Source: Hoplostethus atlanticus (Eukaryota > Chordata > Actinopteri > Trachichthyiformes > Trachichthyidae). Taken from it: DNA of 64,000 bases. Every line of letters begins with the position of its first letter. Position 1 is the stretch's first letter. The stretch is taken from the NCBI GenBank assembly GCA_034670405.1, contig JAXDDX010000060.1, positions 2,362,001 through 2,426,000 of the forward strand. Reading direction: 5' to 3'. The notes below the pieces were generated by a model, which saw nothing but the letters and a program-made list of their open reading frames with translations, searched no databases and was not told where the DNA came from. The position numbers were made by a program, and so were the translations under genes. Shown one piece after another: positions 1-11,537 of this stretch.

Positions 1-504
1 GTGTTTTTTGAATTTCTTCTTAATATCCTCCAAACAAAGCAAGGTTATCCACCCGTTGTGGAATTGTTTTACTTTTGGAAGAAATCAAACAAGCTAAAAG
101 GCGAAACCGTTTATACCGTCCAACACAAAGCAGGCTGTTTTTTTTTATTCCTTTGGCTGAATCACAGCGGTCTGAACTGACAAAGAGAATTTGGCCTTTT
201 GTTTGGCTATCATCTGTAGCTTTAATGAGGATACCACACACGGGCAGTATTTTAACAGGCTGTGTTAAGGCCTAATGAAGGGAGCGTTGGGTCAGACTGA
301 ATGGTAATGAGGCTAGCTGCTTAGGGACTCTGCCTTCGATCGCCCATTAATCAGCACATTCCTCTCCCTCACACTCACACACTCTCTCTTTCTCCCAACC
401 TCTTACGCTCTCTCTCTCTCTCATTTTCTCTCCTCTGTAATTACACAGCAAAATTCTCCCTACAGGCAGCTGACTGTGGATGCTCACAATACACTCTCTC
501 TCTC

Positions 505-542
<38 letters not shown>

Positions 543-1347
543 ACACACACACACACTTTCCCCTCTTTCTCTCTTCCTGTCAAGGTATCAGAAAGAGGCC
601 CATTTCCTCCTCAGTACTGCTGAGAGAGACAAGGGTGGGCGGAGGCCGAGTCGTTCAAACAGACACGGAGAGGAGAGGTAGCCATTAGTGGAAACATCTC
701 GGGAATAACTGTGTCTCCACAAAGCAGAGGGGTGTCAGTGTTTGAGTTTCCTTTTCGGTGTAATCTCTTTGAGTGGTTTGAGTGCCCCGTCAATTGATAA
801 GTGACATCTACCAGCCACCCAGGGTAGACTAGCAACCGCATCCGACTGCACAAATGAAATGTTTTTCGAAGCCTGTTGCTTGCGCGATGATGTCATTTCA
901 CAGTAAAAGCAGAGCAACCGCTGAAAAAGGAGTCACAAACAAAAGCAGTTATGTCATGTGGCGTAGTGGAGCTATGGAAACCCCTAACACAGCTGTCAAT
1001 AGGATGTACTGAAACAATTAAAATAGTGGTGGTACTCTATCTGACATGCACCAATAGATGGAAGACCAACAAACACAATGCAGAACAACAAATGCACATA
1101 TACTGTATACAGCCATCTGGCAGGAGAGAGGGGGAGCGAGTTCAGAGCCGTTCAGAGCAGCTTTGATTGGATCCGTCCTCCATAGCGCCCAGGGTTTAAA
1201 CTTAGTGGGAAAGTCTAGTTCCTGTGGGAGCTACATAGCCTAAACTATATGATTGACTCATACATTTCTCTGCTATAATTGTGTCCTTTAAAAAAGTTGC
1301 CCCACTCGTGGGCAAGTAAATATAGATCTACAAGTAACAATGACTGA
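1..1347. other. No gene seen
   Basis: Non-coding apart from the CT/CA microsatellite at 493-556. No splice-bounded ORF or recognisable repeat in the rest. Confidence 0.6.
493..556 (+). repeat. Compound (CT)n-(CA)n microsatellite
   Basis: CT array with a C interruption followed by CA from 542. Confidence 0.93.
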
Positions 1348-1355
1348 GTCTGCAC

Positions 1356-1957
1356 CAGGGTTATTATAGTTAAGAGTTTTTATTCTTATTTGAATTTCAG
1401 TTTATTTTTAGTTCGCTTCCAGTGTGGGTTTAGGTTTTAGTGTAGTTTTAGTTTTGTTTTCAGTTCTAGTTTCAGCATTTTTGGTAGGGGTGGTATTTTT
1501 AAATGGTATAATAATTGAAGTTCAGAGCAGGTATTTTGTATGTTTGCAACAGGTGTTGTGATACAAACAAACGTACACAACGATAATTTTTGTTGGCATT
1601 TTGTCTTTATTTGACAGTCAGTAGAGAGAGACAGGAAGGATCAGGTGAAAGAGGAGGGATGACACGCGACACAGGTCCCAGACCGGATTCAAACCCGGGA
1701 CGTCACGGTTATGTGGTTTGCACCTTAGACCACGGAGACACCAAGATGCCCTACTTACATAGATTTTTAAATTACCCTGCACATAAATAGAAAGACAAAC
1801 ACTGAAAACATTTCACATACATTTGTATTTTATTTCAGTTAGTTTTACATGTAGACGAGATGAGTTGTAGTTTGTATCTTTATTTCATTTTACAACAGTA
1901 TTTTCTAACACCTAGTTTTCATCTTAGTTTTAGTTTTAGTTTACTATAATGACCTTG
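1356..1957. mobile_element. Non-autonomous hAT-type DNA transposon (602 bp)
   Basis: The left end CAGGGTTATTATAGT and the inverted right end CAAGGTCATTATAGT match at 13 of 15 bases. The flanks carry a perfect 8-bp direct repeat GTCTGCAC (1348-1355 and 1958-1965), the size expected for hAT insertion, and CAGGG-type ends are typical of that superfamily. The internal arms are rich in TTTTAG repeats. A SINE-like segment is embedded. No transposase ORF is present. Confidence 0.85.
1605..1765 (-). repeat. tRNA-derived SINE nested in the hAT element
   Basis: The plus strand reads CAGTAGAGAGAGACAGGAAG, then GAGGGATGACACGCGACACA, then GGATTCAAACCCGGGACG and ACCTTAGACCACGG. GGATTCAAACC at 1685-1695 is the reverse complement of a pol III B box (GGTTTGAATCC), so the SINE lies on the minus strand. 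The layout is familiar from fish SINEs; exact edges are uncertain. Confidence 0.6.
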
Positions 1958-3462
1958 GTCTGCACATGGACAGAGGCGGCCAACAAGCCCTGGAATACAG
2001 TCTCTACTGATGTGTGAGGGCTTCAGTAAGAAGCAACTCTGCGATGCATTCGTATACAATAGATCCTCCTCGTAAAAAGTGGTGGTTTTCCAAACATGAA
2101 TGAAAAACCTCTTTTCAATTTGTTAATTAAAGTCCTATAAGACACCACCTCAGTCTGGCTGCTGTGTGTGGTTATGGGAGATTTAACAAAGTTGGGACTG
2201 TACAAAATCCAAGGCAAAGCAAGCTGTAAGTAATAGTAAAGAATGATATCGTCTGCATAACATTTGCAGTACATCCATATCAATTGATAACAACAGTGTG
2301 CTGAGGACCTAAGTTTATACATCGCAGCCCCATAAACCTGTCACGTCTGCCAGTTACAGGGCTATTCAGCACCGACACAGAATTAGCCAGAACATCAAAT
2401 CAATATCCTTCTGTTCAATTAGTGATGTGAGCGTTTTGTTTCAGACGTGTACGGAGGAAGTAATGAAATCGTCATATAAGTGACGTCTAACCTCTGTGCT
2501 TCTCATGCTGCCTTTCTGCCTGTAATGAAGTAGAGATGGGTGCCGGCAGCTTCTGAGGCTCTACGCCGAAGAGCCGTCTCTAATTGCACGTTGTTCCCGG
2601 CCCTGTAAAGTGCTCCTGAACTATCATGTTAATTGATTATTTTCTGTGTGTCTTGTACAGCCACCGGACGACTCGCCCGCCTGATCCGCCAACCGAGACG
2701 AAGAGCTTCCCGGTTGAAATGCTTTCATTAGCTGCAGTTGTAAAGACAGAGACATCTAGACGGACAATTCAGGGTATTTCTAGGAGCCCTCGTCGCTGGC
2801 TGTAGAGATGGACACCCTCTCTGTCTTCACCAGTCATTTATTCACAGTGAGGAGAAGGTCACCAGCTGTCCTTTTACCTATGCAATGCTGAGATAACAAT
2901 GTTGCCATGAGGAAGACTGCCATTCATTCTGCCAGTGACAGGAGAGTGAATCCACTATATCAATAATTGGGAAATGACTCTCACTGATGAGTTTTACTGT
3001 TTCAAATGAACCACCATGTACGCCGTGAAGAGCATTTACCGAGGCTATAATTCACTCATAATGAGACCGAGCCGTCTTTCCTCCTCACAACGCATCTTAA
3101 TCCAGCTTTAGTGGACTATTACACAGTTGTAGAAACCACTCAAGACAATTTGTTCACAATGACAGAATATAATTATATCTTCATTAGTCATTTTGCTGGA
3201 TAGAACTGGAGTGCGCATGACCGGTGTTGATCAGGAGTGACAGGTGTGACAGTTGGTATTGATTCATCCGTAGAGCTAAGTGAATAGCCAATAGCCAATG
3301 GTGGAGCTCAGAAATACCCTCCAGACTGACTGCTTGGAAGCAGGTGGGCGTCAGCTGCCCTCGTACATCACAGCACTAACAGCCTCTTCTGCAGACCGTG
3401 GGGGGCGGTGGAAGGCTCGGGGCAAGAGCTGGAAAAAATGTCAATAGAAATGAGAAAAGAGA

Positions 3463-3499
3463 ACGAGAGAGAGCGAGAGAGAGAGAGAGAGAGAGAGAG
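3463..3499 (+). repeat. (GA)n microsatellite
   Basis: GA run with one C interruption. Confidence 0.95.
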
Positions 3500-4777
3500 C
3501 AGCAGGCCTGAAAAACACATCAAACTGGAAAAAAAAAAGGTGATGTAGAAAAAAAGAAAAAAAAGCCCGCTCTAAGTAAAACAAAGAAGTCAGCTGCTGG
3601 AGTCGTGCACGAACAGCTGGTGCCAAAAAACCAAGTCGAGGACAAAGTGGGTTCTGTTTGGACTGGAGCCGAGCCAAGCTGGGCCGGGTTAGCAGGGAGT
3701 GCCGCCAACATGAGAAGAGGCCTACGGGAAGATCATTATATAACTGAGAGGGGAAACCTCACAAGCACAGCAGAGATGCTCTTGACTCCCTAATGATATG
3801 GCTCGGTTTAAAACCATGTCAAAGGAGAAGCCAGAAAGACATTAAAAGGAAAGAAAGCTATAAAAAGAAAAAGGGAGAAGAAAAGCGGAAAGAGCAGAAT
3901 GCTGTCTATTGTTTATCTATTAACCACGACTGCAGACAGCAGAGTGCTATACGTCTTCGCTCCTCTCTCCCCGGTCAGACAGAACAACCCCCATACTCCT
4001 TCACAGGAAGATCTAGTTATGTTTCCTCTCAAAAAAAGGCAATTGGTTTTCAGCTTTGAGGCAACTACTGAATGGAACAAATTATAAGAAACTAGAAAGT
4101 AAATTAGATTCACTTGTCCCATTTTGAGCCAATTGTGTTTAGAGCAATTGTTGGCGCAATTTAGAGTCAATGAGTTTTTGTTTTTGTTATTCTCTCTCTT
4201 GAAATATATTTTGTATAGTATAAAACACAATAATCTTAAAAAGAGGACATTTGTTACGTGGAATGGAACAATAAAATAAAGTTGACTCCTTTTCCTGAAA
4301 TGATTACAGCCACAGCAGGACGCCACATAGTCTTTTACATGATTGGTACTGTATGTACCTATGTGACAGATACCAGATTTCTTTGGTAATTACATCGGTA
4401 TTACACAAAGACATAACTTCACAGCATTTAGAGCCATGGTCCTCTGGTCATGCTATATGGGCGTCAAGCTATGTTCTTTCCTTTTATATCAAATATTTGA
4501 CAGCGTGCCAGCCCTCCTAATATACAATCTGCCAGAGTATAGAAATAGCCTGGACTTGACGTCGTGCAAAACCACCTCACTTATCCCTCACCAAAACTCT
4601 CTGTATGAATGCATTTAAAATAAAAGCCTATTGTTACTCCTGAGGTTTAGGACAAGTTAAAAGTGGAATTAGCGTTTTCTTTATATGACGACCAAACTTC
4701 CCTGTAAGCATTTCCATTGGGTTTTGAAGCACCGAGCCAACTTACAAGCTATAGAACTACAGTCACTGACTGTTCTC

Positions 4778-4808
<31 letters not shown>

Positions 4809-4823
4809 GTGTGTGTGTCTGTG
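4778..4823 (+). repeat. (GT)n microsatellite with AT interruptions
   Basis: GT array broken by single A substitutions. Confidence 0.93.
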
Positions 4824-7800
4824 TTTCCATGTTTCCAAAATTTACAGTTTGATTTATGATTGATACATGATTAGTACTGTGCAGAAGAGTGTTGCGGCTT
4901 AGGCACATGAAAAAAGCTCAAACTAAATGGCTTCATTGTTGGTCCTGTTATGCTCAGTAAGAAATTGGCACACCTTTGCAAGTGCAGTATACTTATACTC
5001 AGCTACTAGTCAGTAACAGTATATTTTCTGCTAGTAAAATACCGTTTTTTCAATTGTTCTGATTTCTTGCTGTCTTGTTTTTACCAATTCTGTTGCATCT
5101 ATCGCGGCCGCATCCCCAGACAGCTGCATAAGGCAGCTGCTGGTCTGTAGAAAGAGTCCAAACTCCCAACAGTCAGTAGCTTCATGGTACACTCACCCAC
5201 TGATGGGATGGCAGCGGGGCCTCCGCTGGACATGCCTAGACTTGTTCCTAATTGTGCATTGGGGGATCCAATCCTGCTTAATCCTCATCCATTTTTCTTC
5301 TGTCTGCCATTAGCGTGTAGCGCTTCAGCAGATTACCTTTGCTAAGCAGATCTGAGGTCACCGACGATGCCAAGTCAAGATCAACCGGAGATAATGTCAA
5401 GTGCACTTCAGAAGTTTGGGGTGTCAAGTGCAACACCGCCAAGTCTTTTCGACCTCTCGCCTACTGAATACCCGTTGACACAAATTATTAACCGTCATTT
5501 TCCACACAAGCATAAAAGCTGCACAAATGAACTGTGACTGCTAAACATGTGACTTACATCACATGTTTATCACCGCCTTCATTGTTGGTTATGCTCCTTT
5601 TTTTTTGTATCTGTTCGGCGGGTGACAGGCTGCTTGAGTGTGCAGTGAAGTGTTAAGATGATGAGCTTGGCAGAAATCAGAGTCTTGTTAGCGAGGAGCG
5701 ATATTCCTGAGTCAGACTGGATGGGAATACTGCGGCGCGGTCCCAAGTCTAACTGAATCAACTTAATCACCAAATATCAGTCCCATCCTAATTGGTCTTG
5801 CGTGGCTTGGTGATACTAGCTGCATCAGACATTTTATTGTAGGGTGTGATGTTCATAAAAGGAAATGAATGTTTTAAAAATGAAAATGAGACAGGGGCTC
5901 ATGGGCCGCTACTGCTTTTTAATTAATATAATGTTTCCTCAGATCATTAATGCTGAACTGGATGGCTTTCCTCTGCAGTGATTTAAAACTGTTCTGTGGC
6001 AGTAAAATGCAAAATGATATTTAAGTATTGGTCTTGTCTTACATGAATGCCCTCATCAGGCAATATCTCTCAGTTATGGATGTCTTTGCTGATAAAATAG
6101 AGGTGTCAGATAACATGGACAACTTAGCATAGATCCAATCAATGCTGTGTTACCTTGCAATGGCCACCTCAACGCTTTAAAACCTGCATCCCTAGAGCAA
6201 GTCCCAACATTATGGTGACCATTGTACATACCCTAATACGTTTTTATGGGGATGCTACAAAAGTCGGTCAGTCATAACAATAGCAGGCATAAAACACTGC
6301 AATGGACACCAACCCTGTTAGCCTGTTTCATCTGAGGCCCAAAAATGTGCTCCACTTGAAGTCTTATGTAAAAGTATATGAAACTGTGAAGGCATGGCTG
6401 GTAATAACATTATTACACGCTACATTGGATGTCAGCAGCAACTGCATTGGTTGAAAGTGTCTAATAGGTTCCTTTGGATTGTTTGTTGGTGTATTTGTTG
6501 ATATGAGCTTCAAACTTGTCATTTTGTCATTTTGATTTGATCTTGATTTCTGAGATCTGATTCTAAAGATCACGTTGCTATATATCCACACTTGGCCTGA
6601 AAATGGTTGTCATGCATCTCCTATGTCTGTATTTATTGAATTATGCGTCTTACTTTTTCCCACTCTCCGTCTCCGTCTCTTCCCGACAGGGGATGCGAGC
6701 AAAATCAGATCTTCATGCGCCCAGACGTCCAGATTAAATGATGCAAGTTGCATTCAAACTGTAGTTTAAATGTACTGAGTCTGGACCCAGAGGACATTTT
6801 TAAACATGAGCAGAGCATCAGTTTCTAACTTCAGAATACTAGAGCAAGCAAACTCCAGCTCCTCGGTCAAGTATTACATTTTCAGTAGGCTAACTGAGTA
6901 CATAGTTATATCTCAGGCTGTCAATGAATGATTTGCTTGTCACACATTACCTAACTCTCTAGACATGGCGGCAGTGTCATAATAAATGTATTTGTGCAGA
7001 TAAAGCTGAAATATAGCAGCCCGATGCGCGTTATTCCTCTACGAGCATGAGAGCAGGTGTAAATTTAACTGGAGCTGCAGATAAAGTAGAAGTGCCTGAA
7101 ACGTAATGAGGCTCAATAATCAAACTCAATATAATCAGCGGGTCTGAAATACTTTCCCCCGTTCTACCAGAACGAGCGCTTCTGAATCACAGCAGGACGC
7201 TAAACAAACTCTCTGGGATTATTTTCACAGAAAGCCAGGGCTTGTCTGCGATTGTTTGGTTTGAGCTACATGCTTCTCACTCGCACTCAACACCTCCAGC
7301 GAATTGGCAGATCGACTAGGAAACTTCACTCAGTAGACTCGGTCAGTTGTATTACAAGCCCTTCTTTGTTTTCTTTCAGTCTAATAGCTTCTTTATAATT
7401 TCTTCCTCTATTCAAAGGGCATGCAGTACTTGACTGGCTGTAAATCTGTTTGGAGACTAATCTGCCACTACCTACCAGCTGCTCACTTGGCAATGCCAGG
7501 ACCAACATTCCCGTTGCCATGGAGATAACCAGTCATGCCAGTTACACATAAGGCCTGGCACTGTGCCGAGCAGGCAGTGTGTAGTGTGCATGTGTGTCCT
7601 TGCCTGTGTGTGTGTGTGTGTGTCTGTATTATTAGAGAGAAGAAAGTCAAACCATGTGGTCTGTCAACTGCCAAAGAAAGAAAAGGTTCTTGATTAACTG
7701 CCATTACCAGCTGTTTATAAGTCAGAGCCAGTTCTTACAAGTGGTTTAGCAGCGTGTAGTATTTTTGTGTGTGTAATTTTCTTAACACAGTGTGCATACC

Positions 7801-8167
7801 GGAGTTCGCGACAGTCAGTCAGTTTAACTTATCCGTCCTTTGTCTAATTCAAGAACCCGCTATTAGCCACTCAATCAGTAGCGCAGCCCTCTATCACACC
7901 TGCAGGCACAGGACACGGGGTCCGCGATATAAATGACATAATGACATAATGACTTAAATGACACCTGTGACAGTCGTGCCGTGACCTGGACCGCATAGTT
8001 GAGCCCAGCTCTCTCCAGATGCGGTTGCTGTAGTGATGTACGGTGTGAATTTAGGAGGTAATGGACTTGGACTTGTCTCCTGTGTTCCTGTTTATCAATC
8101 TCAACAGCGTGAAATGAAATGTTGTTACGGCTAACCATACCGATTGTTAGCATTGGTATTGATTTTA

Positions 8168-9957
8168 TTAAAGGGGGGGTATTTTACTCATTTTGGGCTA
8201 TTTAAAACTGTTTCCAGGGGTCTTGACAAGATGTTTTTGAAGTCGATATTAAAAAAAAATCCTAAAACCAGCTTCTGTGGTGTGTGTTTCAGTCTCTCAT
8301 TTTCTCCATTGTAAAGAACAGGCTGTTTTGAGGGCGTGGAGGTTGTGAGGCGTGAGGCGGCCAATCAGAGCAGTGCTCATTACATACAACCTACACGCAA
8401 TGGCCTGGCGGAGGCGGAGAGCAGAGCGCTCATGCTGCTCAAGGTAAACAAATAAGCTTGAAGCAGAAATCTACCATAACCATGGCGGCCGCTCCAGAAC
8501 CAACACTGAGACCGGACATGTTTGAGCCAGGAGTCTGACCCAGAATGGGAAGAGGCAGCTGAGGCGGTTCCACTTAGTTTCTCAATGATAACAATTCTGT
8601 GTAATATTGTACTTTGTTTTGTGTATGTGGTGTGTGAGCGACACTCTCTGCTGTAGCCAGTCTGTTTATGGCTCATGTCCATAAGCTTATTGAATACAAC
8701 TTGCAGACAAGCTAGGATTGACAATTTTGTTGAGTTAGTTAGCCAATATATTATTGGATGCAATCTATTTGCATCCAAACAGCGCAGCCAAACAACCAAA
8801 CACGATTGTACTAATGGTGGCTAAAGTTTACCAAGCCTGACACGTTCGACAGACTTATAAAACAGACACTGGTCCCAACAAATAACTTTAACATGAGTCC
8901 TGACTCCAACCAATAACTTTACTTTTACTTTACTTTTAATGACTCCAGTTTTAGTTTTCTTACTTCTTCCACGCCCAACAAGCCCGTGGCTAGCCCCGCT
9001 AGCTCGTTAGCTAACCAGCAGTCGAATATACTAACCAGACTAATTTGGTAAATTAAATCAAAACATGGTGACACTTCCAATTTTGCAGATGGGTCACGTA
9101 CCTTATGAATTGCTCCATCTTTAAGCTTCAATTTAGATGCTAATCCTGCCGTTGCTCAAGCAGTCTGAGGAGTGATCATCAGACACAGAAAAAATTAGCT
9201 AACTGTAGCCGAGCTAACTGTAGCCGGGACGTTGCCGTTAAAAATAAAATTAATCCGCTCTGTCCTGGCATTTTCGCGTGTTGGGAGACTGTGCAGGGAT
9301 CTATGTTGCTGCCTGCATCCTACAAAATAATAACTGGAGAGTTGGTATATGGCCGTAGATATGTTGTTTTAGCTTCACTGGTCGCAAAGTAATGGTGCAT
9401 TCCAGTGTACTCGGAAAAAACGGCGTCCGAATGTGATATGCGCCGATTCTATTCACTAATGGCGCTGTAGTAGTTGATGTTGAGTTTAGATGCTTGTAAC
9501 ATTCTGAGACTTGCCATACAAACATGAGTTTGCTGCGGGCGATTATGTTTTCCCGAGCAGATGCACTGGAACACATTTAGATTGGAAGTTAGGAATACCG
9601 ACTCGGAATTATCGATTTCCGAGTACAATGGAATGCACCATAAGCAACGGTTTGTGGCGCTGCCGAGAGCTGCATTTTGAGACGAGGTAAATGGGATTGG
9701 TTGTTCACCTGAGCGTGGGCATGCTCTGAGAGGGGTTGGATTATGTTAAGAAGCGCCCGTTATGACGTCTAAAGGGGCTACTTTCTGAAACGGCCTGTTT
9801 TTGGCCCGATTTGGCACCGTTTTTGGAAAAAGGAAAATACAGAAAAAGGGGTTGACTTCCAGATTTCATATTTTCTCGGCTACTTAGGTCAACGATAACC
9901 TGTGGAACATGTATAAGGGCCAGGAATAAGCCGTTTTCCATAATATGACCCCTTTAA
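8168..9957. mobile_element. TTAA-flanked transposon, copy 1 (body 1782 bp)
   Basis: The body 8172-9953 is bounded by TTAA on both sides. It begins AGGGGGGGTATTTTACTCAT and ends CCATAATATGACCCCT. Most of its length matches the copy at 38855-40748. TTAA target duplication is typical of the piggyBac and Kolobok superfamilies; with no transposase visible I cannot choose between them. A small ORF starts in good Kozak context at 8482 but a 1-base difference (GAGCCAGGAGTC versus GAGCCGGAGTC) breaks its frame. The section from about 9283 to 9680 differs from copy 2 and contains a nested MITE. Confidence 0.8.
9393..9640. mobile_element. MITE nested in TTAA element copy 1
   Basis: The ends are inverted: TGGTGCATTCCAGTGTACTC at the left and GAGTACAATGGAATGCACCA at the right, followed inward by CGGAAA / TTTCCG. 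Flanking TAA occurs on both sides (9390-9392 and 9641-9643), a 3-bp TWA target duplication as seen for PIF/Harbinger. The corresponding place in copy 2 lacks it. Superfamily assignment is inference. Confidence 0.65.
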
Positions 9958-11497
9958 TAGGCTTCAACATGTTGGGAGTTGGATTCGTACAACAATCATT
10001 CAAGTTTTATTGTTGTTTACAGGCATTTCTGTTAAAGAAAAGAATTCTACATAGCAAACAAAATCTTGCATCCTTGCATTCAGCAAAGAAAGGTATCTGA
10101 TGGAGTTTTGCTATATACAATAACCACCCCTAGCTGTTGTCAATCAAAAGCTGTGAGACTAAAGACACAAAACCAAAGAGAAGCTATTGTCCATTCTAGC
10201 ATGAATGACACCGGTAATGTGTGTGCATAATGCTGTGATTTTCTCAGAGTTGGACTATTTTTCCAGGTATACATGAGGCCTTTCACTGAATATACAGTAT
10301 CTTGCGACATAAGCAGGGCGGAAACTGCTGTGGTTAGGTTGCCTCGGAAACCAGGTGAGAATATGTGCTGTGTGTGTTCTGGTGATGACATAATACATTC
10401 CATGACGGTGAAATGGCAACAGTGAGGGGGTGGATTCAGAGACCTCACTATCATGTGTGCATTTGTGCTTCTTCAAGCAGCATAGAATTGCACGGGACTT
10501 TAAATAATGGAGAGAAAAAAAGTCACATAAAATACATTTTTCATTTTTATGTAATAAAGTTTTTCACTACTAAGCACACATTCTATGGAACCACCAATAT
10601 CAGCTGCACCAACATCAGCAGACTTTCCTAAAAAAAACATATTTTAATACATATATAACCCATAAGGATGCATGAAAAGTGAAAGGCTATGATCATGCAG
10701 TAGTTCATAAAGAACTTCATAATCTGATCTGACATGTTTTTGTGCTGTGAATAAGCGACCCCTTTGGTCCGACTCACATGTTTTTCACGGCATGTAACAA
10801 ATGCAAATGCAAGTTTGGAGATCCTCAAGGTCCACTTCACTCACTTCACTGTATGATTGGTAGAAATGTTTTTCAACCAATGAATGCAAGTAATTAAATC
10901 TTGCGGGCTAAGCAGGGAGACATGAGTCAGGGAACAGACATGAGTCAGAGAAAAGCCGGACGTTTGTCATCTGAAGTGCAGCTGATCGGTCGGAAGCAAA
11001 AATCACTTTGAATCAAAAAAAGCTGAAATGTTTTGCAGCATCGCTTTAAGAGAGCAAATATAACTTAAAGTAATCCTTCTTGTAACCTTCTAGCCAGAAC
11101 ATGTCACTTGGTCACTGGTGCCTCGTTACTGGAATGATGCTCCGAATCCATCACGGCCCCCCCCTGCATCTGATTCCTCAAAACAGCCCAGTTTCTAATT
11201 CTGGGAGGCCATCTCTCTGGTCGCCCTGCCCACATCTCACCAGAGGTGTTTGACCAGGATCCTGTGAGACTCCTAAATGAGTGGAGTGTATTAAGATGTA
11301 ATTAGTCAGGTGTCTGTTGATCTGATTAAGTCAGCAGTCTTATCGTTACTGCCACTATACAGCTAATATGAACCCCTCATCATCAATTTCATCTATGTTG
11401 ACATTTATGAGAGCTTGATACTCTCCGTGATGCAGTAGCATCGATGCATGGTTACTACTACTGGTTATATTATATTAAGTGTATATGATAAATCACT

Positions 11498-11537
<40 letters not shown>

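Larger units (their letters stand above)
1966..8167. other. Gene-free flank
   Basis: Only short chance ORFs. Microsatellites at 3463-3499, 4778-4823 and 7606-7623. Complex, non-repetitive sequence at about 2500-2740 and 5180-5460 has homeodomain-like TAAT/ATTA sites and could be conserved non-coding DNA, but this cannot be judged without comparison to other species. Confidence 0.5.

Noticed and set aside
3913-4326. 137-codon minus-strand ORF
   Set aside because: Composition follows local AT-rich sequence; no recognisable protein features.
8380-8799. 139-codon minus-strand ORF in the TTAA element (related 71-codon ORF at 39319-39534)
   Set aside because: Antisense to the Kozak-ATG ORF and shared only because the element is repeated; sequence has no transposase motif.
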